This document shows, in pieces, positions 19,774-31,757 of a stretch of 64,000 bases of DNA (position 1 is the first letter of the stretch; every line of letters starts with the position of its first letter). Origin of the DNA: Zygnema cylindricum (lineage: Eukaryota > Streptophyta > Zygnematophyceae > Zygnematales > Zygnemataceae); contig JBBHKE010000078.1 in NCBI GenBank assembly GCA_037447655.1, positions 29,424 through 93,423 of the forward strand. Reading direction: 5' to 3'. The notes under the pieces are model-generated. The model ran no database searches. It saw only the letters and a list, made by a program, of their open reading frames with translations, and had not been told where the DNA came from. Made by a program: the position numbers and the translations under genes.

Positions 19774-22700
19774 TTATCGCCTTAAGCGGTCCCGATCTCT
19801 ATCACGATCACGGTCGGACCTATCCCTTCGATCTGCATCTCGATCGCGATCCCGGTCTCTGTCGCGATCGCGTTCCCGTTCACGAGCGAGACGGTCACGA
19901 TCACGATCACGAACTCGATCACGGTCCCTTGGTCTCTCTCGGTCGTAGTCACGATCGGCATCAAAATCTGAAGAGCTCGACATGTTCTGTTGGACTTTCT
20001 GCGAAATAAGCTGTTGAGCAGCAACGACTCCATCTGCACTGCCCGTAATGGTCACTTTCCTGAGACAGGCAACAAGAGACTCTTGTTACTCTTATTGGCA
20101 AATGTTTTCGATAATGGCTCCAGACATTTTTAATGTATTGGCGGCAGCTCAAGGCCTCCAAGTTAACCACTTCATACATGTAACAATTAAAGGAAAGCAG
20201 GAAAACTTGGGGGAAACTAGAGAGTGTGTATCCTTGACATGCATTACTTCACTATTTTCAATACACTTCCAAGCTGGCCGGATAAATAACAGACGCTTGA
20301 AGTATCTTACAGTACTATCCATCATTGATCTCTAAAAGAAAAACAAAAAATTAGCTTCTATATTACAATCAATTTGTCCCCACAAAAACATTTTTTAGGT
20401 TCAGAGGTATAGTAACCGAGGTTAGCTACCCATGCGGACAAGTTTATGATTAGGGGTTCATATCTGTGAACCTGCCACATACCTGTGATTTGTACCCTCC
20501 ACAAAGTCTCCACGGTCCGATAACTTTATATGAACTGCAGTGATCTGCAACAAGCAGAGCGTCAGAAAGTATCGATAAATGGTACATACATAATATTCAA
20601 TGATTTTCAGTCTGCCATAATGGACACTCAGTTATACATCAAAATACAGCAAAACATGACAAGGAGCACAGAACACAACAAAAAGCAAGATAGGGGATGA
20701 CACTGAAACAATCCCCATCGTCATTTCTGAAAATATAATTAGCGACTACTGCCTCTGTCAAAGACAACGAATCAGGCTGTCATCAAAACCGAAATGTATA
20801 GCTAACAATCATTTCAAATAACATAAACATGAACTGGCACAGCTGATGTGAATAGCTGGTCAACATTGATACCTGCTGTATCTCAATAAGGGTTCGCCCA
20901 CCCCTTCCGACCATGGCACCAACGTGCTCATCAGGCACAGCTACAGTAAGAGTGGTAGTGCCTCCACTTCCAGCAAAACCAGGACCCTGTACAACATAAA
21001 AACATCATAATTACAACAACGCCAAGCATCAAAAGCATTGATAGATAGTACCCAACCTCAGGATCCAACGTAAAATGCATAACAAGAAGGGCTGATACAG
21101 CAGAACATGGCAATATGTATTTCAAAAGACGTCAGCACAGCTTGTAAGTTAAGAGCAAACTCCTTCATGCATGTCCATATAAGCTGTTGACTACATACAC
21201 CTCCAAAAGGAAAAAAACCAACCTTGCCACGAGAGCCAGGGAAAGCCGAAGATCGGATGGCACTGCCATAATTAGGGCTCGAGGAGCCGAAGACTGCAGG
21301 AAGAGCACTAGCAGCAGCAGCTGAATAAGCTGCTCAGAAAAAAATACAACGGGGATTCAGACATCTATTTGACCTAGCAGAACTATGCAAGGCCATTGAG
21401 TTTACACGGGGACCATGAATTATGTGACAAGGTATAGCTGCTGAGAAAATATCAACAGAACTGGTATGAAGAAACTGGTATGAAGAAGAGAAACTTTCAT
21501 CAGTGTCATGAAAAATAGGTGCATTGGCCACAAAATACTTGAATAAATTGCAGAATATTTACTCCATCAAACAGACGGCGATACGTCTGTGTCTAATTGT
21601 TGTTGAAGGAGGCAAATATGAACACCAGAACACTGCTTCACTTTCAATCACTCACCAGCATACGAGAGAGGAACATTCGCATAAGATGCATAACCAGAGT
21701 CCTCAGATATCTTTGCTACAATAAGAGCTACAGCACGCAATTGCTGCTCCAGAGTGCCCCCAATTGTGACAAGGCGATCAGTAACACCAGGAAGAGCCTG
21801 ATCTTGAGATGACAGTTTGATGCTCGCACCAGAGTCTTCCACAAAGGAGCTGCAAATCCAAGAAAGGTTGTTAAAATTAGTTCAAACCAGCTGCAGTTAA
21901 ATCTTAACCAAAGAAACAATGATTCATGAAGCAATTCGTGGCATTTTATTCACAACCATAAACAGATTGGAAAGGTGAAAGACCAGCATTGCCAGAATCA
22001 AACCCTAGTACACGTATCAACCTGAACCTGAACCTGAACCCTGTTACACATCATCATTAATGACATCAGTTACTTAAACCTCATGCACAAAACTTTTCTT
22101 TGGAAAAAGAAGCATGTGAATGAGAGGGAAAATGAAAGAACCGGGTAGGAAAATAGCGTACCGGATTGTGGCACCACCTTTACCAATTATAGCACCGCAA
22201 ACAGCATTAGGAATAACAAGCCGAACTTGGCCCTTCAAAACTTGACCAGCTCCAAACGACTGATGCTCATCTCCGCCATCCTAACATACATAACAAGCAT
22301 TGCACAAGCTGCTAACCAAGTTAGGCTTCCTCTCATATTTCATGCACGAAACACATTCCGGCAGTTAAACAGCTCATCACTCGCTGTCAGTCACACATTA
22401 CAGGCATAATATTGCTACCACAGAAGAAGAGTTAATAACCAGACATGTACAGAACCAGACTTGAATATAAGAACCAGGAAAACATAAATGCTTGATGAAG
22501 AAAACATAAATCAAGACAGACTCCAGCAACAAGTAACACCAAGAACCGCATTGAAATTACTCCACATCCTCTGAGTGAACCAAGTTCTAGAGAATTATCA
22601 ATCAATTGACCGAAAAACAGAAGAATGCAGTCTTGTTTTGTGAATTTTTGCAGCAACACCAAAAAACCAATCGTACCTCGGCAACTTTTGATAATATGAG

Positions 22701-23328
22701 ATGAAGTGCTGTCAAAATGCCACTAACTGTTCCGCTCAAAAGAATGATCCGATCATTTGTGCCCGGGAAATACTCGCGTGTTCGAGAAAGCTGGATCCGT
22801 GCTCCTGACTGTGCCTGAAACTCGGATATGGTTGATCCGCCCTTTCCGATGACAGATCCAGCTGCTGAGCTTGATATCAGAAATCTTATGCACGACTCTA
22901 TGCCGCTGATGTCATCTGCAGAGCAATCCGAAGTACTCCGTGAAAAAGACATGTCAGAAAACTAGTTCACAATGAACGTTCTCCAAATGTTGAACATGCA
23001 ACAGCAACAAATTATTTTTTTGCTTGTCATGTTGCAGCAGTCAACATGCTTTCCATGAAAGGTAAACAGCAGTAAGACGTGCTGTATCTATTAGAAGAGT
23101 GCTGTCACAAGCTGATAACATCATCATACACGAATGCTGCTCACCAGGCCCTTCCTGAGCTCCTGCTGGCGCGTCCTGATTGTTTGACCGCTTGATTCGT
23201 ACATTGCTATGCTCGTCCGTTTCGCTACTGTCCATTTTTGGTCGTTTGTGTGTTTCACCTCTCCTTTTACTCTCCTTCTGGTCTGCGTACGGCATGCCCT
23301 CAGTATTCCCGGATGATTCTTCGAGCAT
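19774..23328 (-). CDS. BTR1-like triple-KH RNA-binding protein, Arg/Asp tail
   Basis: Model complement(join(19774..20059, 20483..20544, 20873..20986, 21223..21329, 21656..21849, 22162..22280, 22677..22915, 23145..23328)), total 1305 nt = 434 codons plus stop, all introns GT...AG with matching phases. The start ATG 23328 lies just after a splice acceptor (CTTTGTACAG), so a 5'-UTR intron is likely. A polar N-terminus (1-62) is followed by three KH domains: KH1 about 66-140 ([20 protein letters not shown]), KH2 about 150-230 ([18 protein letters not shown]), an Ala/Ser linker, and KH3 about 288-355 ([25 protein letters not shown]). All three keep a GxxG loop. The closest family I recognise is Arabidopsis BTR1 / animal Nova-PCBP proteins that bind single-stranded RNA. 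About 60 C-terminal residues alternate Arg with Asp/Glu, a tail I do not recall in BTR1. Confidence 0.9.
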
Positions 23329-24779
23329 GCTCTGTACAAAGAAAGAAGCCTCGAACAATTACATGGCCTGCCGAGAACATATGCTGGCGCGCTTGAGCAG
23401 ATAAACTTCAACTCCTAATGCTGTGCTACTAATTCCTCTTTTGGCTGCTATGTCTTCCAAACCTTCTGCAAGAAATTCAACAGAGAACATTCGGCAACAG
23501 GCCATAGCTTCTGCCTGTGCAGCTATGGCGTTGCAGAAGCAGGAACCAAAAGAACAGGAAGCTCAAATAACAACATGCTTGCCAATTATTTAGTTTTTGG
23601 CTTCTTCCCTATAGTGGAAGTTTCATTAGAGCTGGCAGAAGTAAAGCATAAAAGACTCTTAAAAGTCTTCCAAGTGGACGTCTGTTATTGGAAGTTGGAT
23701 ACAAAGTTTTCATGAAATCCATACAAACTTTTCAGAATTGTACCCCTTCCCCGTCATAAATATACGGTACCGGCAACATTCCAAAACGTATTTCCTATGG
23801 GAGCGTACGCGCAACTTGAAAGTCCATAAATCTCCGTAAGCGCGGTTTGTAGGGTCCACGGCCCAGGCTGGGTTTTATTTCACTTGATGAGGAAATAAAA
23901 CTTTGTAAAGTGACAGGGTGATCACACTCTTGACGATTTACGCTCGTTTTAAAATCGTACAGTCGGCACAATTGTTCGGGTTAATTACGTTGGATTTACT
24001 TAAAAACTGTACGATTTGTCCTCCATTAGGGTGAATTTCGTCAAAGTACAGTAATTACCGCATCGGAAGCATAAGTTGACCTAGTCGACGGCTGACAACA
24101 AGTCTCCTTGCAATAAACAAGTTATTTATATTTTAAATGAGACCAATGCTAATAGATCCTTAAATTCAACAACGATGCGCAATGTACCATTCAGGAGATA
24201 GTCACCGAATAATTTGACCAATAGCTAAACCAGCTTCTGAAATTCATATGCAGGATATCATTAAATTATTTGTCGTTTTACATAAATCTTGAATACGTAA
24301 ATATCTCTTACTAGCTTCATGACGCAATCAATTTGACCACGTATCATCATAAATTTACCGTACAGGCAACAAATCGTATCGGCGATCAAAATCGTTTGGA
24401 CCTGGCCCTAGTACCGGAATATGGACTTTTTAAATTTTTAGCCCTTGTAAAAGTTCTATTGTCGAGCTGTTCCAACTTCAACTCTCGGTTGAAATCAATC
24501 CAACCGTCCATTCTAAAACTGCACAGCCATTCGCGATTGATCGGAATGACCATTCGTCACATCGTACGCAATTGCAGCCGTCCATTGCCAAAACAATGTG
24601 TCCTGGACTATTTATGACTGCACTTGACGGATGTTTATAATCGAAAGTCCGAAACCGCCCATGCACTCCTATCATGCCGCTATGAATACTGTCTATATAC
24701 CGTACGCTGTGTGACACACAGCTGATACGAGAACCTCCGTTCCACAGTTTCTAAAATGTGGTAATATAAATAATATTAA
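23329..24779. other. 5' region of the BTR1-like gene and intergenic DNA
   Basis: The minus strand carries a pyrimidine-rich acceptor just upstream of ATG 23328, so a non-coding first exon is expected within about 200 bp (23350-23550). Beyond that no gene or clear repeat is seen. Confidence 0.4.
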
Positions 24780-25446
24780 GGGTATGGTTACATCAGACGA
24801 AAAGTGAGGTTTAATACAGAATTTTGTACTTGCCCGTACCATGCCGTACTATATTTTCGTGAGTTTTTTGAAAACAACATTACAGAAAATAAGATTACGA
24901 ATCTCCAAGTATCCAGGAGAAGACATAGACCGTCCGATTACATTTTGGTCTTCATCTGCGAAGCAATCGCTCCATACGCCTCTGTATTGGTGAACCCACC
25001 TCGCCGAGGTGGGTTCAGCAATACAGAACCAGTCAAATCGCTACACCTGGACGTCAGACACGTGCGTCGATGAAATATGAAAATTTTCACACGTCCCCAA
25101 AGTCACGTGCCTTCGGACAAGGTGACCGTAAAATTTTTGCCGAAAAGAAATACGGTTTTTTCCTGAAAGTCAGCAGCGTGAAGGAGATCTCTGAGGTACA
25201 TTGACGCGGTACACTTGTGAAGTACACGTACGTAATACGCAAGTACGGATTTTTATACGAAAATGGTCGGTTTCCAAATCTTTCACGATTTTATAGATTT
25301 GATCGTCGACCTACGTGGAATCACTCAAATCAGAACACGTATGTAAAAACTTGTTTACAGATGATACGCGATGTAACCGAGGCCTCTGTAATACAGAAAT
25401 TTTGATGTCCGTACTATTACAGAGACCTCCTGATGTAACCATACCC
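24780..25446. mobile_element. Harbinger-like MITE (TIR 17 bp, TSD TAA)
   Basis: Perfect terminal inverted repeats GGGTATGGTTACATCAG occupy 24780-24796 and 25430-25446, flanked by TAA on both sides (24777-24779, 25447-25449). No transposase is encoded. A 47-bp palindrome lies inside (24981-25027), and a further TCTGTAATA / TATTACAGA inverted pair lies near the right end. Confidence 0.9.
24981..25027. repeat. 47-bp near-perfect palindrome
   Basis: The arms TCTGTATTG...CAATACAGA and GAACCCACCTCG/CGAGGTGGGTTC pair around a one-base centre, with one mismatched pair. Similar in layout (TCTGTA, then GGTGA, then ACCTC) to the palindrome at 1474-1551. Confidence 0.9.
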
Positions 25447-25731
25447 TAAGAGCCTTAAATCAGTAAAATAGGTTAAACTCGTGTTTTATCCGTAGAATTT
25501 GTATTTTAGTTTACAAAAGCAAAAATGGTGGCTGAAATACACATCATTACAATCGGAATTGAAACCCCTGATTAAATGGCAGGCTCTCACTTTCTTTTTC
25601 ACCTAAGTTCAGGGGTAAAATATCCAAATAAAGGAAATACCATTCAGATATTCCAATTTAATTAAAATGGGTGGACAAGATAGAACGCTCTTAATTATAA
25701 TGACATACTTAGTGAAAGGATCTTCATTTTT

Positions 25732-26566
25732 TGTTGTTGTGTATCGTTGAATTTCTTATCGGCGATTAGTCTGATAACCCGTATATCAGCTAACGTTATC
25801 GATAAAGGGACCGATAGATTTTTATATCATTATTGGTAATAACATCGATAAATTAACGATATATCGGTATCGATAACCGATATACCCTTAAGGGGGGGGA
25901 GGGTGCTCAACGTGGCGAGGGGTGGGGGGGTCTACGTCGCAGTACGATACTTTTAGGACATAAAACGTAACGTATGAATGAAATACGGACCAATAAATAT
26001 CGATTATCGGTTGGTCAAAAATAAACACATTGTTTATATATAAAAGGCGACCGATACACAACTATATTGTACCATCTAATAGCGCATCGGGAAAACAAAT
26101 TATCGCGATAAAACATATAAGCGATGAGGAGTCAAGACATATCACTTTCAAACCAACAATTTTGTTATATCCGGTAAGTGTAACAAATATAATATAGTAT
26201 ATTCTAGTACTTTATACTGTATTGTATTATATTTTGATAATGTTGTGTATTTGGAACAAAATTATCGCATTAAATCAAACGGTGTTCGGTCCCGAAAAAC
26301 TGCTCCGAAACCAACAAAAAAAATCAGCGATAAATATTTGTTAAAAGGGGTGGTTATTACGAAAAGTATGGAATTGTTGTTTGTAAATAGCGTACGAAAT
26401 GAGTACGCACTTATCGCGTCGTGTTATCATTAATTTATCGCGATTTATCAAAAGTTTATTGTGATGACTGTATTGTCGATATACCGGACCAATATATCGA
26501 TTATCTTTAAGTAAAAATAAATGTACGTAACGGTTATCAACAAATGGCTAACGATACACAACACTA
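25732..26566. mobile_element. hAT-like non-autonomous element, CGATAT-rich
   Basis: The ends GTTGTGTATCGTT (left) and AACGATACACAAC followed by ACTA (right) are inverted copies; the right end gives TAGTGTTGTGTATCG, the same terminus seen at 35699. The interior is rich in TATCGATA/CGATAT words, as in the hAT-like element at 45229-46338. There is no ORF for a transposase. No perfect 8-bp target duplication is visible, so the left border is uncertain. Confidence 0.5.
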
Positions 26567-29417
26567 CCACTTACACATATGCCCTAGCTTTCACAAAGTG
26601 TCCGAAAACACACAATAACTAAATATGCAAACACTTAATAATTATGTCTCGATAACAAAGCATATTCCAATTTGATTGCATAAAAATAACGCCTTTGGGG
26701 TTAAGACCCACTAGGTCATAAAACGCAAGTTTTGGGATAAAAATCGCACTTTGACAGCGTGTGGTGGACCAATTACGATGATGGGGTTAAAACTTCAACC
26801 GACATTAATTAGTCACGTGACGTGTAAACATTAGAAAAAACGGAAAAAACAAATTTGAGAGGTATTGTTATTTTCAATTGTGTTACGCATCTCGTAGTTT
26901 TTTCGTGGATCAACTCCTTTAACAGACGAATCAATTTGTTTTTTCCAATGCTTCTTTTTTTTTATGAACAATTTCATTGAATCTTGTATCTCATTTCTTT
27001 TAGATGATGACACAGTTGCGATAGGTTTCCCTATAATTCGTTCGAAACATAACAGTAGACCAATTGAGATAAATAAAGTGTCTTTTTAGTTATATCAAAT
27101 TTCAAATAGTAAAAAACGATTATACGTAAAATACGTAGTTATGCTTGCCTTCAATTGTAAAAATATTTGAATAATTGTTTCACTTGAAAAAGTGTGTGAA
27201 TGTTCTTTTATTTTTTCTTTGCACTATTAAGATTTTTCTAGTTACGTTAACTTCATATGCAGATAATAACATGTGGAGACTTTTTTTTTATGTACGCGTT
27301 ACACACGCTAAACATGTGAGGGTTTAACCATTTAAGTTCCCTAACATATTAAATTATTGAGTTTTACACATGGGAGTAATCTCCAAACTCCAGTTAGTTA
27401 TATTAAAAAAATAGTGTGCGTTGATCATTCGACTTTTAACACCTATGCATTAATACCATATGCTTTTTGTTTCAATTTTAAAACGCCCCTACTTTATAGT
27501 AGAAATTACCCTACTAAGACTAAAGTTATATTATAAAATACCAGCAATTGATAATCTTGAGCAACTTTATCACACTTAAACAAAAAAAAAACCAAAATTG
27601 AATCTTGCATGGCATTTCGTTGACATGGACAAAAAAAAATACGAAATGAAAACATAAATACTAAAACATAGCATATTGATACATATTACCTTTTATTCCA
27701 AAAATGTTTGATCAAAGTTTATCAAATATTTATTTATCCCCTATCCATGACAAAAAACGTGTTTTTTTCTTTTTACACCTTCGGGTGTCGCCCTAATAGT
27801 TGAAATATACATTATTAACTACAAAGTCGGTCAAATCCAATATTTTCAACCACACGTACGCCGATTATACAAAAAAAAAGGAAAAAAAAAACTTAAGGAC
27901 ATTAATTATAACATGCAATAAAATACATCCTTAAGATTTATATTACACCTCGACCATATATGTAAATGTGTGTTTTTTTAGTAAAACGTTTAATATAGTT
28001 TTCCTTTCACAACATGGTATTGTACGGTGCGGTTATGATTAACCGCGACAAAGTAAGTTATCATGTATCGATTTTATTTTCCGAATATTATCATATCACT
28101 TTAGTTTTTAAGTTAATCATAAGTGTGTTCACTTAACTGATAGTAAATTATTACATTCAACAATACAAATATTAAAATAATTCATATGCAAAGTTACTAA
28201 TGGTGAAGTAAACATCTTTAGTAGAAGATAGTAAATTATTACATTTAATAATACAAATATTAAAATAAATATATGTGAAGTTACTAACGATGAAGTAAAC
28301 AACATATGTTTATTTATATACATGTTAGATATATTAAGAATCGAAAGATGAATAAATTAAATGTTGTTTTTCATCACGGATTATCGATAAATGCTTGCGT
28401 AAATTTGTTATTTATAAACAAAAATTGATGATATTGTTAAGTCGTGTATAAACTTATGTAGTACATATATTCAAACTAAAACTACTTATGTATGTTTATT
28501 GTGTTTGCACGTCATCGTTCCAATACACGTCACAATTTTGTCATGTCCCTTTAGGCAAAGTTTCAACCATTGTCGTTTCCAAATTCAAAAAACTTTAAAA
28601 CGTTTCATACACGATTACATGGAAAAATCCTTAAAACACTACGAATAGAAAAAATTGATAAAACCTCGATAAAACCTATCAATCTCAAGTCCCATTAGAA
28701 ACCATCACAACCATAAAAAAATGAATATCTTCAAAATAATAGAAACCATAAAACTCATGAAAATCCTCGAAACACCTATACGTAGAAAACACGAAAAGTC
28801 TTGACAACTTCGAAAATTATTTTTTAACAACGAATTTTTTAAACCTCCGAAACTTCCAATCTTTCCAAAAACCCCAAATCTTTAAAACCCTCAAAATATT
28901 AAAAGAAAAAAAAATCAAAAATCTTGAAACCCAAAAGCCTCAAAAACCTTAAATCTTGAAAATATCGAAAAACCTCAAAAACCCAAAAAATCCAAAAAAT
29001 CCAAAAACCCAAAAATCTCAAAAACCCAAAAATCCCAAAAAACCCAAAACGAAATCTCAAATGCCCCAAAAAAGACCCTTAAATCACTAAACCCAGGAAG
29101 ATTTTTCCAAGTTTTTTTACAAATTAGCTTAAAAACTTGAAAACAACTATCCTAACAACCTTAAAATTAAATATATGTTTTTAAAATCCAAAAAAAAACT
29201 ACAAAAAGCTAGAGAAATTAGAGTCCGAAAATTAACAAGTGCTCAAAATTCTTGAAAAAACTTAAAAAAAACTTAAAAAAACTTAAAAAAACTGAAAAAA
29301 CTGAAAAAAACTCCATAAAACTCATGGAAAACCCATTTATCCTCTAAACCTCCTTAAAACCCTCATTAAAATTATGATGGATCCAAAAATATATATATCA
29401 AGTTTTTTTTCTGACAG
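26567..29417. other. AT-rich intergenic DNA
   Basis: Very AT-rich, with no ORF resembling a protein. It includes a tandem duplication at 28139-28313 and, from about 28800 to 29330, an A-rich low-complexity stretch of AAAAACCC/AAATCC words. An N-terminal exon of the phosphopantetheinyl transferase gene could lie here but was not recognised. Confidence 0.5.
28139..28313. repeat. Tandem duplication, about 88 bp x 2
   Basis: The block GATAGTAAATTATTACATT through GATGAAGTAAACA... occurs twice in direct orientation with a few substitutions. Confidence 0.8.
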
Positions 29418-29682
29418 ATATCGATTCCTGCCGGACCGCAAACGGGCGTTGGTGAGCCGTCTCCTCCAGCGGAAAGCGGTTCAAAGAACCTTGGGTGTGA
29501 CATTTGAAGACATGGATATAAAGAGGTCCAAAGAAGGAAAACCATATTTGGTGAGAAGACTCCACTTATTTGCAAAATTTACGTTATATGTACGCATATA
29601 TATGGGTTCTTTGTATGCATACTTGCATACATTCACATATATAATATGTCTTATACATGCACTTATATAAGTATACATACAT

Positions 29683-29733
<51 letters not shown>

Positions 29734-31757
29734 TGCATGTATATGTATATGTATATATAACATATATATTATATGCATTATGAAATCTACATTGTATATT
29801 GGACATCATCTGAAGCTATCAATTGTAAATTGTGCATCATTTGAAGCTATATGTTGTCAATTATTATGTTTTAGCCTTTTTAAATCGTATGCCATTGTAC
29901 ACTAGGCATTGTACATTATGCACTTAAAATTGTTCATTTCGCACTATACATTATACGTTGTACATCGTTGTACATTAGAAAATAATGTATGTTTGTACCA
30001 CCAAATAAATCTATAAGGTTTATTTGCATTTACGCATTAAGGTTCTCTTTTCAAATGAGTCTGTAATCCAATGAGAGCTCTTGAAAAATTATACCCAATT
30101 AGTACAGTCTACATCAAAATTCATCTCTTACCATTACTAGAATGGACCATACGAACTTCATTTGGAAATATTTGAGCCATGCATACAAAGTAGAGTGGAC
30201 CAAACGTGTTTATGAGAAAAAATAATTTAATATTTGAATGACTTGAATATTAAAATCCACTTAAAACTTTTTGTTTTTAATGCATAAATTAGTTTGGACT
30301 GCGTTTGTTTTTTTGTACTACACTGGATTATCATCTTGGAAACTTTTTATTCACTAAAAGCTGTTTTTTTGTGTTTTTTCTTGTTTTTTTTCCAATTTTT
30401 TTCTCTTTTCATTCACAATTATTGAATATCGTTTTAGAATTTACTGATTGAAAGGTCCACTTCTTTCATTTTAATCGTGATGTTGTGATAAAAAAGTCAA
30501 AAAATTATGAAGTAAAAATAGGAGTTTATGACTGGAAAATTTTGACTTTCATAGCGGTTCGTTGATTATTTATCCACACTAATCTGGTCACCAGTCTATA
30601 ATAATTGAGTAGAATTATAAACGTGGAAAGAGTAAAAATGCGAATAAGGAAGAAGTAAAAATTTGGATTGATGTATAAGAGATTACATCTTTTTGGATCA
30701 TTTTTTGGATTTGTATTATCGATTTTATTTTGAAACACCCAAATTCGATACCCTCACCTCACATTCAATAAAAACCTGAAAGTGATCTTTTTCTCTTTTC
30801 CCCTCGCTCCCTCCTTCTCCTTTTCCATCTTCATCAAAGCTCTAACCATTACTGGGCTACTCTTCTCCCTCCCTCCCGCGCTCCCTCCCACCCTCTTCCA
30901 CTCCCTCGCTCCCTCTTCCTATTCCTTTTCCTCTCCCTCCTCTTCCTCTCCCTCCCTCTCCAGGCTACTCCTCTCTCCCTCCCTTCCTTTCCCCACTTCA
31001 ACTTCAACGTCAGTCATCACGGGTCCTATGTGACAATTGTCACAGAACCTCTCCTTCTCGTGGGAGTCGACGTCATGTGTCACGACGACCGTCGATCAGA
31101 ACCTCCGAAAGTTTTTTTCGAAAGTTTTCAAGAATATTTTACCGATTATGAATGGGGAACCATATATAGTGTGGGCCCGGATCGCAACCTTTTGTTCGAC
31201 CAATTCTATCGGTGAGATTTTCCGTGGGGACTTTCTTTTTCTTTTTTTTTATGACCTCTTTTTTTCTGACATTTTTTGGGTTTTTTTGGAGTTTGGTGAG
31301 ATTTTCTATTGTTTATATTCTCCCTTTTGAGAACTTTAAAACCCCAACTTTAACTTTGTGGTTCTAGATCACACCAACTCCTCTCCCTCCCTGACTTTCT
31401 CCCTCTCCCTTTCTCCTTCTCTTTCTCAAATTTTACTGAAAACCCCAAAAACCCAAACTCTCATTATATTGTTTGGTACCAGACCGACTCTCTCCCTCCC
31501 TCTCTCTCCCTCCCTCTCCCTTTTTCTTCTAAACAGGAAAACCTCAAACATTAACTCTCTTTTTTTTCAACAGGCACTGGTGTATGAAAGAAGCTTATAT
31601 TAAAGCGGTGGGAATTGGTCTCGGATTCGATCTCCGGAGAATCGAATTCCGATTCGACGGTCGAGATTTGTGGGGAAACGAAGCGATCGCAAAAATCGAT
31701 GGCTCAGATTGCGCCACGTGGCGGTTTTCTTTGGACAGGATGGGGACGGATCACTGG
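29418..31757 (+). CDS. 4'-phosphopantetheinyl transferase, three internal exons
   Basis: Partial gene join(29418..29550, 30964..31211, 31574..31757); phases agree at both introns (acceptors CTGACAG, CTCCAG, CAACAG; donors GTGAGA, GTGAGA, GTGGGT). It transfers phosphopantetheine from CoA to a serine of acyl-carrier-type proteins. Exon 1 has DRYRFLPDRKRALVSRLLQ and SKEGKPYL; exon 2 has FNVSHHGSYV, the Mg-binding LVGVDVM (Asp near 31069) and YFTDYEW (Glu near 31150); exon 3 has WCMKEAYIKAVGIGLGFDL, the KEAxxK motif. These are the signatures of the AASDHPPT/Sfp-type family. About 188 residues are seen against roughly 300 in the family. The N-terminal exon(s) and the last exon (expected HP.. region) were not found, so the gene may be partial or degraded. 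All catalytic motifs present are intact. Confidence 0.88.
29685..29765. repeat. AC/AT microsatellite in the transferase intron
   Basis: (CA)n followed by (TA)n with TATG interruptions, inside the intron 29551-30963. Confidence 0.9.
30790..30985. repeat. CT-rich tract before the second transferase exon
   Basis: CTCCCTCC-type pyrimidine runs lead to the acceptor CTCCAG at 30963. A similar tract before exon 3 (31376-31560) suggests unusually long polypyrimidine tracts in these introns. Confidence 0.7.

Noticed and set aside
19718-19948. Plus-strand RS-rich ORF
   Set aside because: It is the antisense reading of the Arg/Asp tail of the BTR1-like gene, whose exon structure, KH domains and frame are well supported on the minus strand.
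28129-28323. Short minus-strand ORF of 64 codons
   Set aside because: It arises from an AT-rich tandem duplication and has no protein-like composition or homology.
29481-29905. Tyr/Ile/His-rich ORFs on both strands
   Set aside because: They are translations of the (CA)n(TA)n microsatellite in a transferase intron.
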